Source: Pinus tabuliformis
Taxonomy: Eukaryota > Streptophyta > Pinopsida > Pinales > Pinaceae
Length of the DNA stretch: 64,000 bases
Assembly (NCBI GenBank): GCA_031772625.1
Contig: CM062814.1
Location: 820,392,757-820,456,756, forward strand
Direction of reading: 5' to 3'
In this document: positions 30,752-41,093 of the stretch, piece after piece
How the letters are laid out: every line of letters starts with the position of its first letter
Numbering within the stretch: the first letter of the stretch is position 1
Notes under the pieces: generated by a model
The model's database searches: none
What the model saw: only the letters and a program-made list of their open reading frames with translations
Told to the model about the DNA's origin: nothing
Position numbers and translations under genes: made by a program

Positions 30752-31687
30752 TTGGGAAAGTTTGTGAAAGCCACCTTTCACGAGAAGGATAGTCATGCCA
30801 CGACGATCCTTGAGAGAATTCACACAGATGTGTGTAGACTTTTCTCAGTAGCTTCGACAACAAAACACAGGTATTATGTGATCTTTGTTGATGATTTCTC
30901 TCGTAAGTGCTGGATCTTCTTCATGCAGAAGAAGAGCGAGACATACTCAAAGTTCTGTGAGTTCAAAGCACTGGTCGAGAAGGAGTCAGGGAAGAAGGTG
31001 AAGGCTCTTAGGAGCGACAATGGTGGTGAATACATCTCTGGCGAGTTCAAAGATTTCTGCAGTGTAGAAGGGATTCGAAGAGAGCTCATAGCTCCCCATA
31101 ACCCACAGAAGAACAGGGTTGCTGAGTGGAAGAACATAATGATCGTGGGTGCTGCACGGGAGATGTTGCATGATCAAGGCCTACCCCTTCACTTGTGGGC
31201 GGAAGCATGCAATACAACAGTTTATGTGCATAACCGTTGTCCTCACATGATACTTGGCATGAGTACACCCGAGGAGGCTTATTCTGGTAAGAAGCCTGAT
31301 CTTTCTCATTTGAGGATTTTTGGTGCTAATGTTTACATGCATGTGACAAAGGATGCCAGGAAGAAGTTGGAGCTGACCGCAGAGGTTGGGATATTTGTGG
31401 GGTACACTGATACGCCCCACAACTATCGTGTGTATTTTCCAGACAGTGGTAAGACTATTGTGCGACGAGATATAAAATTTCAGGATGAGAAAGCCATGAA
31501 GTGTTCACTTGAGAGGGAGCTACACTTGCATGCAGATGAGGAGCTATTAGTTCCTAAGGATGAGCTTCAGGACATGGATCAGCCACAAGACGAGGTTCAT
31601 GTAGTGGAAGAGACCACTCATGCAGTGCCAACCATTAGAGGGCGAAAGCGCTTGACAGAAGTTGAGCGACTAGCTCAAGATGCATAG
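30752..31687 (+). CDS. Copia-III copy 1 integrase (open fragment, 311 aa)
   Basis: The CKGC pair lies just upstream in the same frame. Integrase motifs are IHTDVCRLFSV (first Asp; the usual G-P is R-L), LRSDNGGEYISGEF (second Asp) and PQKNRVAEWKN (Glu present, but the consensus Q-G and R are changed). RIFGANVYMHV and VGYTDTPHNYRVYF close the domain. The frame stops at TAG 31685-31687, where copy 2 has GAG. The enzyme would integrate cDNA; several neighbours of the active site are altered. Confidence 0.9.
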   Translation: MGKFVKATFHEKDSHATTILERIHTDVCRLFSVASTTKHRYYVIFVDDFSRKCWIFFMQKKSETYSKFCEFKALVEKESGKKVKALRSDNGGEYISGEFKDFCSVEGIRRELIAPHNPQKNRVAEWKNIMIVGAAREMLHDQGLPLHLWAEACNTTVYVHNRCPHMILGMSTPEEAYSGKKPDLSHLRIFGANVYMHVTKDARKKLELTAEVGIFVGYTDTPHNYRVYFPDSGKTIVRRDIKFQDEKAMKCSLERELHLHADEELLVPKDELQDMDQPQDEVHVVEETTHAVPTIRGRKRLTEVERLAQDA

Positions 31688-33038
31688 AAAGTTGTAGGAC
31701 CACCTACAGCCCAACACAGGCAGAGACAGTCACCTGATCGATACACTGGATACATGTCTCTTATGAGAAAATGTGTTGTGACTGAGCCATTCTCTTTCGA
31801 GGAAGCTGTGGAGGATCCCGCATGGGTAGACGCCATGGTGGAAGAGTATGATTCGATTGTCAGAAACAGTGCATGGGAGATTGTTCCTAGACCGGAAGGG
31901 AAATCAGTGGTGGGTTCAAGATGGATCTACAAAGTTAAGCAGGTAGTTGACGTGAGTGTGGAGAAGTACAAGGCAAGATTTGTTGCCCGAGGCTTTTCAC
32001 ATATAGATGGATCAATTATGAGGAGACCTTTGCACCTGTCGCAAGGTATTCTTCCATATGGACGATTCTTGCTCTCTAAGCGCAGATGGGGTGGCACATT
32101 CATCAGATGGATGTGAAGACTATGTTCCTCAACGGAGTCATTGAGGAGGAGGTGTACATTGAGCAGCTCGAAGGTTTTGAGATCTTCAGCAGCGAGTCGC
32201 ATGTGTGCAGGCTCAAGAGAGCACGGTATGGGTTGAACAAGCACCACGTGCTTGGTACACATGGATAGACAGTTATTTCACTGGACTTGGATTCTCCAAG
32301 AGTGAGGTGGATCCTAACCTATACCAGATTGTGGTGGAGGGTAAGTTGCTTATCATTGTACTTTATGTAGATGATTTGATTCTAACGGGTGATGAGCTAT
32401 TGATACTTTCATGCAAGGATGATCTTGCTAAGGATTTTGAGATGAAGGACTTGGGCCTCCTTCATTATTTCCTGGGATTGGAAATTTGGCAGCGCAGTGA
32501 TGGACTATTTGTTTCTCAAGGTAAGTATGCCTGGGAGATACTGGAGAAGTTCAACATGCATGGCTGCAGGCCTGTTGATACTCCTCTTCCTGGAGGTTGG
32601 AGGAAGGAGGATGCCACTTCGGCAGAAGAAGTGGATGCCACTGTCTATTGATAGTTGGTGGGGTCGCTTATGTATCTGGTCAATACACGACTCGATATAT
32701 GCTATGCTGTTAACCAGCTTTCACAAGCTATGGTTAAGCCAACCAAGCTCTTCTGGAAGGCGGGCAAGCATGTATTGCGTTATTTGAGAGGCACATCGGG
32801 ATATGGATCTTGGTACAGACAGGAGGATGCAGATTGGGTAGGGAGCTCAACGGACGACATCAGGTACCATCATATCAGAGATTGTGTGCAGCGGAGAATC
32901 ATGTTACTTTCATACATTCCAACGGAGGATCAGGATGTTGATATCTTGACGAAGGCGCTCACCAGGAGAAAATTCGAATACCATCGAGGCAGGATAGGGG
33001 TTGTTGATAATCCATATCTTGTTGGGAGGGAGTGTTGA
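31688..33038 (+). pseudogene. Copia-III copy 1 RT and deleted RNase H, shifted
   Basis: RT pieces lie in different frames: 31754-32020 (FEEAVEDPAWVDAM, WIYKVKQ), a one-base loss near 32010, 32086-32230 (MGWHIHQMDVKTMFLNGVIE), another one-base loss near 32235, then 32205-32651 with YVDDLILTGDE. A CGA-to-TGA stop follows at about 32650. The last piece (32655-33038) carries VGSLMYLVNTRLDICYA and the RNase H end. The RNase H middle is missing: GSSTD is joined straight to DIRYHHIRDCVQ. The end ILTKALTRRKFEYHRGRIGV and stop adjoin the next LTR. Confidence 0.88.
33022..33032 (+). promoter_or_regulatory. Polypurine tract of Copia-III copy 1
   Basis: TTGGGAGGGAG directly before LTR 2; the copy 2 equivalent (TTGAGAGGGAG, 38041-38051) precedes LTR 3. 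Confidence 0.8.
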
Positions 33039-34081
33039 TAATGCAACAAGATGATGGAGCTTAGTGGAAAGGAGTCGCCTTCACTAAGTGGGCCCGCAGG
33101 CAAATTATGGCGCAAAGTCTATTTTTAGACATATGGATCATGGTCTATGAGTTGCAGAATGCTGTTTATGGATTATTGGTCATGTTGGGAAAAAATAGAT
33201 GGACTTCTATTTCTGGTTCACAGCAGGAGTGATCAAATTCTATTTTTAGACTGCCAGGCTAAAAATAGAAACAGTCAAATATTATTATCCCTTAGTAATA
33301 TTTGGACTATAAACTTTATCTTATTCTCTTGGAGCACTTCAGTTCGAGCTACGGATGTGGCACATGCAGCTGTCAGATGGAAATGCACTTTCTTTGTGGG
33401 TCAGTTGAGTTATTGCATGGAGGAATTCAGTTAGAACTCATGCATGTGAGTTCTGTGGAGTTGGATGTAGAGTTGATGGAGTTGTGTTCAGTTGAACTAG
33501 TTGTATTCAGTCTAACTGGAGAATACACTAGTGATGAGTTGTGTGAATTGATTGTTAATTAATTCACTAATTATTAACTCATAAAGTAACTTAAGAATAC
33601 ATCAGTTAACTCAGTACATGGATAGTTCAACAGAGACAAGTGTTAGAGGTAAGTGAAAGGGTGAGTTGTGACTATCAGTTGTGCATGAGGATTTTCACAA
33701 GCATAGATTGAGTATGCCAATGAAGATTGCGTAGATATGACCAGTAGAATAGCCTGTGCTCACGTGATTTTCAGTGTGAGTGATTCTCAACAGGTATTGT
33801 GCAGGTGGAGATAGTGCTGGATACTTGTGAGGAGTATTGTACTATGTAATGTTACATGTTCTCAATCATTAATATACAGATAGTGTGGGGTTTTCAGCTG
33901 TAAGCTTTCCCCGGGATACATACTGTGTTAATGTGTGCATGCTATTGATGTTTCATTGTTTTTAATGCTCGTAAATTGATGATCAACATAGAGGAGCTTA
34001 TGTATTGTGCATGTATTCCGAAATAGTGCATGATTAGGATAATCTCTGTTGAATAAGTGTTTATTATTCTAAATTTCTACA
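33033..34081 (+). repeat. Copia-III LTR 2 (middle, 1049 bp)
   Basis: Same ends as LTR 1 (TGTTGATAATGC ... TTTCTACA). It is exactly 75 bp shorter, explained by one deletion after GTATTGTGCA. No extra target duplication lies at either border, which argues against a separate second insertion. Confidence 0.95.
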
Positions 34082-34374
34082 TGGTATCAGAGCCAGATGA
34101 TTTGTAGAAAAAGTTTCTACATGGTATCGGAGCTGTTGATCATCAGATCTACTATTCAGAAAGTGTTTACATCCTATTTCTTCAGGTAGAGTCTGTAATC
34201 GGGCCAGGTAGCCTCTGGATTCATTCTTCCTTTGGAAGGTGAGATATCCAGTAAAAGCCCATACAATCAATCTCTTTATGAGAAATACTTTGTTCTCACG
34301 AATTCTAGATCCAAGGCGGTTGAGTTTGGAGCTGGTGGAATTCGAATATGTAGCAGTGTTTTCTTGGTATCAAC

Positions 34375-34736
34375 GTGGCAATGTCTTTCAACGGATTGCG
34401 ATTGGACTATGCTCTTGAGGGCAGCTCAAACTATATTGCATGGAAGGACAGGATGGAGGCAGTGTTGGATGATAATGGGCTGAAGGATTTCATGAGGCTG
34501 ATGTCCCAAAGCCTACTGATGCTACTCAAGTTGATGCTTGGCAAAAGAAGACAACAAAGTGTCGAAGGATTCTATTGGAGGGCATGAAGGATCACATTGT
34601 GTCCAACCTACATGGAAAGTCTTCTCCATACTTGATGTGGAAAGCGTTGACAGATCTATTCTAAAGCAAGAGTGATCAGAGGAAGCTGGCGCTCAAAGAT
34701 AAACTCAGAAACATCAAATGGGAGAAGGGAGACGGT
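34375..34736 (+). pseudogene. Copia-III copy 2 gag N part, shifted
   Basis: Matches copy 1 gag from MSFNGLRLDYALEG. A one-base deletion near 34491 (TTTCATGAGG against TTTCATAGAGG) ends the frame at 34587. The original frame continues after it, with a TAA near 34662. Confidence 0.88.
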
Positions 34737-35582
34737 ATGCCCAAGTATCTCACGAAGTTCACTCAGTGCAGAGATGAGCTGGGAAGTGTGGGGGTGATTT
34801 TCGATGATGAGGACTTGGTGAGCTTGGCTCTCCTTGGTCTTCCGAAGAGTTGGCATTCCTATCAGGACTCTATCAATGGTCGGGAGAAATTGCCAGGAAG
34901 GGAGAGACTTTGGTCAGATCTTGTGCAGGAGGAGATCGGGCGGAATACTAGGGACGGATCTTCATCAAAGGGAACTGATGGAGAAAATTGCGCTTTGGTT
35001 GCCAAAGCAAAGAAGGGGAAGAGCAAGAAATCTTCTCAGTCTGGTGCGAAAGGCAAGAATCAGGACATGTCCAAGGTGAAGTGTTTTCACTATCACCAGC
35101 ACAGACACTATGCCACTAATTGTTTGCAGAAGAAGAAGAACAAGCAAGCTGCTGGATCTGTAGCAGGAGAGGATCTAGCCTCGCAGTTTGAGCTTGATTT
35201 TTTGTTGATCACATGCTTGGTTTCAAGTGTGATGGGATCGGTGTGGTTCTTGGACAGTGGTGCGTCTTTTCACATGACAGGAGATCGAGATTTGTTTTAT
35301 GATATGGAGGACAAAGATCTTGGAGTGCACATCGAGATGGGTGATGATGGTAGATACAGTGCGACCGGTATTGGTACCATTTCCTTTGAGAGGGAGTCTG
35401 GTAAACCCTTCGTATTGAAGGAAGTGATGCATGTTCCAGGATTGAAGAAGAATCTTATCTCTGTGGTGATGTTAGAAGACAAGGGATATGATGTTGTTTT
35501 TAGCGAGGGAAAGGCTTTCCTGCACATCAAGACAACTGGAGAAACCTGGAAGATAGGGGTTCGACTGAGGAAGCTTTATTAG
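34737..35582 (+). CDS. Copia-III copy 2 gag end, knuckle and protease (open fragment, 281 aa)
   Basis: PKYLTKFTQCRDELGSVGV through LVQEEIGRNTRDG, then a mutated knuckle, CFHYHQHRHYATNC (second Cys is Tyr, Gly is Arg). The protease DSG is intact (VWFLDSGASFHMTG). It stops at TAG 35580-35582, where copy 1 reads Q (LYQLHV), a CAG/CAA-to-TAG change. Compared with copy 1, gag and protease are joined without the 30020 stop, so that stop arose in copy 1 alone. Confidence 0.9.
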   Translation: MPKYLTKFTQCRDELGSVGVIFDDEDLVSLALLGLPKSWHSYQDSINGREKLPGRERLWSDLVQEEIGRNTRDGSSSKGTDGENCALVAKAKKGKSKKSSQSGAKGKNQDMSKVKCFHYHQHRHYATNCLQKKKNKQAAGSVAGEDLASQFELDFLLITCLVSSVMGSVWFLDSGASFHMTGDRDLFYDMEDKDLGVHIEMGDDGRYSATGIGTISFERESGKPFVLKEVMHVPGLKKNLISVVMLEDKGYDVVFSEGKAFLHIKTTGETWKIGVRLRKLY

Positions 35583-35738
35583 TTGCATGTAGATGGATGT
35601 GCAACAATGGCATGCAAGGCAGAAGGATTGGTGAGCTGGGATGATGGTGAGTTGTGGCACAGGAGATTGGGTCACCTTCACCATGGAGCCTTGAAGATAC
35701 TGTAGCAGATCACTATAGGGTTTCCTAAAGGCACTCTT

Positions 35739-36935
35739 GTGCAGTCAGATCAGTGCAAGGGGTGTACTTTAGGAAAGTTTGTGAAAGCCACCTTTCACGA
35801 GGAGGATAGTCGCGCCACGGCGATCCTTGAGAGAATTCACACAGACGTGTGTGGACCTTTCTCAGTAGCTTCGACAACAAAACACATGTATTATGTGATC
35901 TTTGTTGATGATTTCTCTCGTAAGTGCTGGATCTTCTTCATGCAGAAGAAGAGCGAGACATACTCAAAGTTCTGTGAGTTCAAAGCACTGGTCGAGAAGG
36001 AGTCGGGGAAGAAGGTGAAGGCTCTTAGGAGCGACAATGGTGGTGAATACATCTCTGGCGAGTTCAAATATTTCTACTGTGCAGAAGGGATTCGAAGAGA
36101 GCTCATAGCTCCCCATAACCCACAGCAGAATGAGGTTGCTGAGCGGAAGAACAGAACGATTGTGGGTGTTGCACAGGCGATGTTGCATGATCAAGGCCTA
36201 CCCCTTCACTTGTGGGTGGAAGCATGCAATACAATAGTTTATGTTCATAATTGTTGTCCTCATAGGATACTTGGCATGAGTACACCCGAGGAGGCTTATT
36301 CTGGTAAGAAGCCTGATCTTTCTCATTTGAGGATTTTTGGTGCTAATGTTTACATGCATGTGACGAAGGATGCCAGGAAGAAGTTGGAGCCGACCGCAAA
36401 GGTTGGGATATTTGTAGGGTACACTGATACGCCCCACAACTATCGTGTGTATTTTCCAGACATTGGTAAGACTGTTGTGCGACGGGATATAAAATTTCAG
36501 GAGGAGAAAGCGATGAAGTGTTCGCTTGAGAGGGAGCTACACTTGCATGCAGAGGAGGAGCTACTAGTTTCTAAGGATGAGCTTCAGGATGTGGATCAGC
36601 CACAGGACGAGGTTCATGGAGTGGAAGAGACCACTCATGCAGCGCCAACCAATAGAGGGCGAAAGCGCTTGACAGAAGCTGAGCGACTGGCTCAAGATGC
36701 AGAGAAAGTTGTACGACCACCTACAGCCCAACGTAGGCAGAGACAGTCACCTGATCGGTACACTGGATACATGGCTCTTATGAGCAAATGTGTTGTGGCT
36801 GAACCATCCTCTTTCGAGGAAGCTGTGGAGGATCTCGCATGGGTAGACACCATGATGGAAGAGTATGATTCGATTGTCAGAAACAGTGCATGGGAGATTG
36901 TTCCTAGACCGGAAGGGAAATCAGTGGTGGGTTAG
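35739..36935 (+). CDS. Copia-III copy 2 integrase and RT start (open fragment, 398 aa)
   Basis: CKGCTLGKFVKATF (zinc Cys pair), then the integrase triad in near-consensus form: [25 protein letters not shown] and PQQNEVAERKNRT. RIFGANVYMHVTKDARKKLE and VGYTDTPHNYRVYF end integrase. The linker has VDQPQDEVHGVEETTHA. RT begins at SFEEAVEDLAWVDTMMEEYD. It stops at TAG 36933-36935, where copy 1 has S (TCA). Integrase is better kept than in copy 1. Confidence 0.92.
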   Translation: MQSDQCKGCTLGKFVKATFHEEDSRATAILERIHTDVCGPFSVASTTKHMYYVIFVDDFSRKCWIFFMQKKSETYSKFCEFKALVEKESGKKVKALRSDNGGEYISGEFKYFYCAEGIRRELIAPHNPQQNEVAERKNRTIVGVAQAMLHDQGLPLHLWVEACNTIVYVHNCCPHRILGMSTPEEAYSGKKPDLSHLRIFGANVYMHVTKDARKKLEPTAKVGIFVGYTDTPHNYRVYFPDIGKTVVRRDIKFQEEKAMKCSLERELHLHAEEELLVSKDELQDVDQPQDEVHGVEETTHAAPTNRGRKRLTEAERLAQDAEKVVRPPTAQRRQRQSPDRYTGYMALMSKCVVAEPSSFEEAVEDLAWVDTMMEEYDSIVRNSAWEIVPRPEGKSVVG

Positions 36936-36974
36936 AGATGGATCTACAAAGTTAATCAGGCAGCTGACGGGAGT

Positions 36975-38057
36975 GTGGAGAAGTACAAGGCAAGATTTGT
37001 TGCCCGAGGCTTTTCACAGATAGAGGGGATCGATTATGAGGAGACCTTTGCACCTGTCGTAAGGTATTCTTCCATACGGACGATTCTTTCTCTCTCAGCG
37101 CAGATGGGGTGGCACATTCATCAAATGGATGTGAAGACTACGTTCCTCAATGGAGTCATTGAGGAGGAGGTGTACATTGAGCAGCCCGAAGGTTTTGAGA
37201 TCTTCAGCAACGAGTCGCATGTGTGCAGGCTCAAGAGAGCACTGTATGGGTTGAAACAAGCACCACATGCTTGGTACACACGGATAAACAGTTATTTCAC
37301 TAGAATTGGATTCTCCAAGAGTGAGGTGGATCCTAACCTATACCAGATTGTGGTGGAGGGTAAGTTTCTTATCATTGTACTTTATGTAGATGATTTGATT
37401 CTAGCGGGTGATGAGCTATTGATACTTTCATGCAAGGATGATCTTGCTAAGGAGTTTGAGATGAAGGACTTGGGCCTCCTTCATTATTTCCTGGGATTGG
37501 AAATTTGGCAGTGCAGTGATGGACTATTTGTTTCTCAGGGTAAGTATGCTCGGGAGATATTGGAGAAGTTCAACATGCATGGTTGCAAGCCTGTTGATAC
37601 TCCTCTTCCTGGAGGTTGGAGGAAGGAGGATGCCACTTCGGAAGAAGAAGTGGATGCCACTATCTATCGACAGTTGGTGGGGTCGCTTATGTATCTGGTC
37701 AATACACGACCCGATATAAGCTATGCTGTTAACCAACTTTCACAAGCTATGGTTAAGCCAACCAAGCTCTTCTGGAAGGCGGGAAAGCATGTATTGCGTT
37801 ATTTGAGAGGCACATCGGGATATGGATCTTGGTACAGACAGGAGGATGCAGATTGGGTAGGGAGCTCAACGGACGACATCAGGTACCATCATATCAGAGA
37901 TTGTGTGCAGTGGAGAATCATGTTACTTTCATACATTCCAACGGAGGATCAGGATGCTGATATCTTGACGAAGGCGCTCACCAGGAGAAAATTCGAATAC
38001 CACCGAGGCAGGATAGGGGTTGCTGATAATCCATATCTTGTTGAGAGGGAGTGTTGA
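36975..38057 (+). CDS. Copia-III copy 2 RT and deleted RNase H (open fragment, 360 aa)
   Basis: A continuous frame: [55 protein letters not shown], then the active site LYVDDLILAGDE (Asp pair intact), DLGLLHYFLGLEIW and YRQLVGSLMYLVNTRPDISY. After YLRGTSGYGSWYRQEDADWV the RNase H core is missing; GSSTD passes directly to DIRYHHIRDCVQW, removing about 70 residues that normally hold the second and third acidic sites. It ends with ILTKALTRRKFEYHRGRIGV and VEREC at 38057. RT looks whole, RNase H does not. Confidence 0.93.
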   Translation: MEKYKARFVARGFSQIEGIDYEETFAPVVRYSSIRTILSLSAQMGWHIHQMDVKTTFLNGVIEEEVYIEQPEGFEIFSNESHVCRLKRALYGLKQAPHAWYTRINSYFTRIGFSKSEVDPNLYQIVVEGKFLIIVLYVDDLILAGDELLILSCKDDLAKEFEMKDLGLLHYFLGLEIWQCSDGLFVSQGKYAREILEKFNMHGCKPVDTPLPGGWRKEDATSEEEVDATIYRQLVGSLMYLVNTRPDISYAVNQLSQAMVKPTKLFWKAGKHVLRYLRGTSGYGSWYRQEDADWVGSSTDDIRYHHIRDCVQWRIMLLSYIPTEDQDADILTKALTRRKFEYHRGRIGVADNPYLVEREC

Positions 38058-39191
38058 GAATGCAACAAGATGATGGAGCTTAGTGGAAAGGAGTCGCCTT
38101 CACTATGTGGGCCCGCAGGCAAATTATGGCACAAAGTCTATTTTCAAACTATGTCTATTTTTAGTCATATGGATCATGGTCTATGAGTTGCAGAATGCTG
38201 TTTATGGATGATTGGTCATGTTGGGAAAAATAGATGGACTTCTATTTCTGGTTCACAGTAGGAGTGATCAAAGTCTATTTTTAGATTGCCAGGCTAAAAA
38301 TAGAAACAGTCAAATATTATTAGCCCTTAGTAATATTTGGACTATAAACTTTATCTTATTCTCTTGGAGCACTTCAGTTCGAGCTACGGATGTGGCACAT
38401 GCAGCTGTCAGAAGGAAATACGCTTTCTTTGTGGGTCAGTTGAGTTATTGCATGGAGGACTTCAGTTAGAACTCATGCATGTGAGTTCTGTGGAGTTGGA
38501 TGTGGAGTTGATGGAGTTGTGTTCAATTGAACTAGTTGTATTCAGTCTAACTGGAGAATACACTAGTGATGAGTTGTGTGAATTGATTGTTAATTAATTC
38601 ACTAATTATTAACTCATAAATTAACTGAAGAATACATCAGTTAACTTAGTGCATGGACAGTTCAACAGAGACAGGTGTTAGAGGTAAGTGAAAGGGTGAG
38701 TTGTGACTATCAGCTGTGCATGAGGATTTGAACAAGCATAGATTGAGTATGCCAATGAAGATTGCGTAGATATGACCAGTAGAATAGTCTGTGCTCACGT
38801 GATTTCCAGTGTGAGTGATTCTCAGTAGGTATTGTGCAATAGAGGTAGGCAAAGTAGCGCAGAAGATTTGAACCTGTGACTTGTTCGAGTCTGAGCTAGT
38901 TTTGTGTGTAATAGGTGGAGATAGTGCTGGATACTTGTGAGGAGTATTGTACTATGTAATGTTACATGTTCTCAATCATTAATATATAGATAGTGTGGGG
39001 TTTTCAGCTGTAAGATTTCCCCGGGATACATACTGTGTTAATGTGTGCATGCTATTGATGTTTCATTGTTTTTAATGCTGGTAAATTGATGATCAACGTA
39101 GAGGAGCTTATGTATTGTGCATGTATTCCGCAATCGTGCATGATCAGGATAATCTCTGTTGAATAAGTGTTTATTATTCTAAATTTCTACA
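38052..39191 (+). repeat. Copia-III LTR 3 (1140 bp)
   Basis: Starts TGTTGAGAATGC and ends TTTCTACA, followed by the duplication GGATC and then Gypsy-II RT codons. It has a short insertion near 38140 (a second CTATTTTTAG-like block) that the other two LTRs lack. Confidence 0.95.
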
Positions 39192-39196
39192 GGATC

Positions 39197-39588
39197 TTCG
39201 TTCAGGATATCATCAAATCAGAATGAAGACTAAAGACATTCCGAAAACAACATTTAGAACTCATGAGGGTCATTATGAATTTTTGGTCATGCCTTTTGGC
39301 CTTACCAATGCACCTTCTACATTTCAAGGTTTGATGAATTCCATTTTCAAAACCTTCCTTAGAAAATTTGTGTTAGTATTTTTTGATGATATACTAATCT
39401 ACAACAACTCTTGGAAGGATCACGTTGAACATGTTGACAGGGTGCTACAACTATTGGAGGAGAAACAATTATATGCAAAAAGATCCAAATGTTTCTTTGG
39501 AGTACAAGAGGTGGAATATCTGGGTCATATTGTATCTCATGAAGGAGTTAAGGTAGACCCTAGCAAAATTAAAGCCATTAAGGAATAG
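39197..39588 (+). CDS. Gypsy-II RT C part (open fragment)
   Basis: [11 protein letters not shown] and [20 protein letters not shown] lead to [13 protein letters not shown], with the Asp pair of the active site, and [20 protein letters not shown]. The frame stops at TAG 39586-39588, where gypsy RTs have Trp (TGG). The frame before the first ATG at 39223 is real coding sequence continuous with the part left of the array. Confidence 0.92.
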
Positions 39589-39972
39589 AAAATCCCCACA
39601 TCCATAAAGCATCTGCGAGGATTTCTCGGGTTGACAAGGTATTATAGCAAGTTTGTTAAAAATTATGGGAGAATAGTAGCACCTCTAGCAACATTATTGA
39701 AGAAAGATGCATTTTCATGGACTCCAGAAGCAACAAAGGCCTTCGAACATCTTAAAGAGGCAATGTGCCAAGAACTGGTCTTAGCTACACCGGACTTCAC
39801 AAAAACCTTTATTATGGAATGTGATGCTTCAGGAAATGGAATTGGTGTTGTTTTATTGCAAGATGAAAGACCCATTGCTTTTGAAAGTCGTCCAATCAAG
39901 GGAAAGTTTTTACACAAAGCCATTTATGAGAAGGAAATGTTGGCAATACTACATGCACTTAAGAAATGGTGA
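39589..39972 (+). CDS. Gypsy-II RT thumb and RNase H N part (open fragment)
   Basis: KHLRGFLGLTRYYSKFVKNY and APLATLLKKDAFSWTPEATK (RT end) are followed by RNase H: FIMECDASGNGIGVVL (first Asp) and EKEMLAILHALKKW (Glu). It ends at TGA 39970-39972, where the family has Arg (CGA to TGA). Same frame as the preceding piece. Confidence 0.92.
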   Translation, partial: KIPTSIKHLRGFLGLTRYYSKFVKNYGRIVAPLATLLKKDAFSWTPEATKAFEHLKEAMCQELVLATPDFTKTFIMECDASGNGIGVVLLQDERPIAFESRPIKGKFLHKAIYEKEMLAILHALKKW

Positions 39973-39981
39973 CCCTACCTA

Positions 39982-40308
39982 ATGGGAAGACACTTCAAGG
40001 TAAAAACAGATCATGATAGCCTTAAATACTTTTTAGAACAAATATTATCCTCTGAAGAGCAACAAAAGTGGGTCACAAAGATGTTGGGTTATGACTTTGA
40101 AATCATCTACAAAAAAGGGAAGCAAAATGTGGTGGCAGATGCACTCTCAAGAAAGGATGAGGATGTGGAAGCATTGTTGTGCGCCATTTCTATTATCCAA
40201 CCAGATTGGATAAACGAAGTAAGGGAGGAATGGAAGAATGATGAAGAAGTGTGGGCACTTATTCAAAAGTTACAACAAGATTCCAGTACATCTGATACAT
40301 TTAGCTAG
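39982..40308 (+). CDS. Gypsy-II RNase H C part (open fragment)
   Basis: HFKVKTDHDSLKYFLEQ (third acidic site), KMLGYDFEIIYKKGKQNVVA and DALSRKDED complete RNase H, followed by the linker to integrase. Stop at TAG 40306-40308. Confidence 0.9.
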   Translation: MGRHFKVKTDHDSLKYFLEQILSSEEQQKWVTKMLGYDFEIIYKKGKQNVVADALSRKDEDVEALLCAISIIQPDWINEVREEWKNDEEVWALIQKLQQDSSTSDTFS

Positions 40309-40386
40309 CAAAATGATTCGTTATGGTACACAGATCGCTTATACCTCTGTAAGAATTCCCAAGTCAAACAAAAGATTCTTAGGGAA

Positions 40387-40674
40387 TTGCACACTTCTCC
40401 CTTAGGAGGGCACTCAGGATTTTTAAAAACTTACCACAAGGTTAAGAAGGAATTTTTTTGGGATGGCCTTAAATCGGATATTCAAAATTTTGTGGCAGAA
40501 TGTTTGGTTTGCCAACAAAATAAAGTGGAAACAATTAAGACCCCGGGTCTATTACAACCTTTATCCATTCCAAGCCAACGTTGGGAGGATGTTTCAATGG
40601 ATTTTATCACAGGTTTACCCAAGTCTGAGGGAAAGAGTGTCATCATGGTGGTAGTTGACAGACTTACCAAGTAG
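40387..40674 (+). CDS. Gypsy-II integrase N part (open fragment, 95 aa)
   Basis: The zinc domain HTSPLGGHSGFLKTYHKV ... CLVCQQNK is complete (HHCC). The core starts with EDVSMDFITGLPKSEGKSVI (first catalytic Asp) and VVVDRLTK, ending at TAG where the family has a Tyr or Phe codon before AHF. Confidence 0.9.
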   Translation: MHTSPLGGHSGFLKTYHKVKKEFFWDGLKSDIQNFVAECLVCQQNKVETIKTPGLLQPLSIPSQRWEDVSMDFITGLPKSEGKSVIMVVVDRLTK

Positions 40675-41093
40675 GCACACTTTTGTGCATTATCACATCC
40701 ATTTAAAGCCAGTACAGTTTCTACTGCATTTATGGAAACAATTCAAAAGCTACATGGAAACCCAAAGATTACTGTAAGTGACAGAGATCCCATTTTCACT
40801 AGAAATTTTTGGACAGAATTATTTTCTTGTCTCGGTACTCAGTTAGCTCATAGCTCATCTTATCATCCTCAATCTGATGGGAAACTGAGATAGTAAACAA
40901 ATGTTTGGACGAATATCTTCGTTGCTTTGTATCTGATAAACAAACACAATGGGTCAAATGGTTGCCTCTGGCTGAATGGTGGTATAACACTTCCTTCTAT
41001 ACAAAAACAAAAATGACCCCATTTATGGCACTTTATGGATATTAGCCACGATCCATCACATCATATTTAAGAGAAAATTCTAAGGTTCAAGCA
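40675..41093 (+). pseudogene. Gypsy-II integrase core, stops and one-base deletion
   Basis: AHFCALSHPFKASTVSTAF, then ITVSDRDPIFTRNFW with the second Asp, and SYHPQSDG before a one-base deletion (about 40880) that puts the catalytic Glu codon in another frame. The shifted frame still reads WVKWLPLAEWWYNTSFYTKT and MTPFMALYG. Active integrase is excluded. Confidence 0.87.

Larger units (their letters stand above)
27940..39191 (+). mobile_element. Copia-III array: LTR-internal-LTR-internal-LTR
   Basis: Three LTRs (27940-29063, 33033-34081, 38052-39191) alternate with two internal regions of almost equal length (3969 and 3970 bp). The whole array is flanked by one target duplication, GGATC (27935-27939, 39192-39196), inside the Gypsy-II RT. 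Both internal regions are copia (gag, protease, integrase, RT, RNase H) and share an RNase H deletion. The middle LTR is used as 3' LTR of copy 1 and 5' LTR of copy 2, each next to a purine tract and a primer site. The form fits unequal recombination between LTRs after a single insertion. Confidence 0.95.

Noticed and set aside
33033-39191. Second copia body as a separate nested insertion
   Set aside because: No target duplication around the middle or right LTR alone; only the outermost GGATC pair exists.
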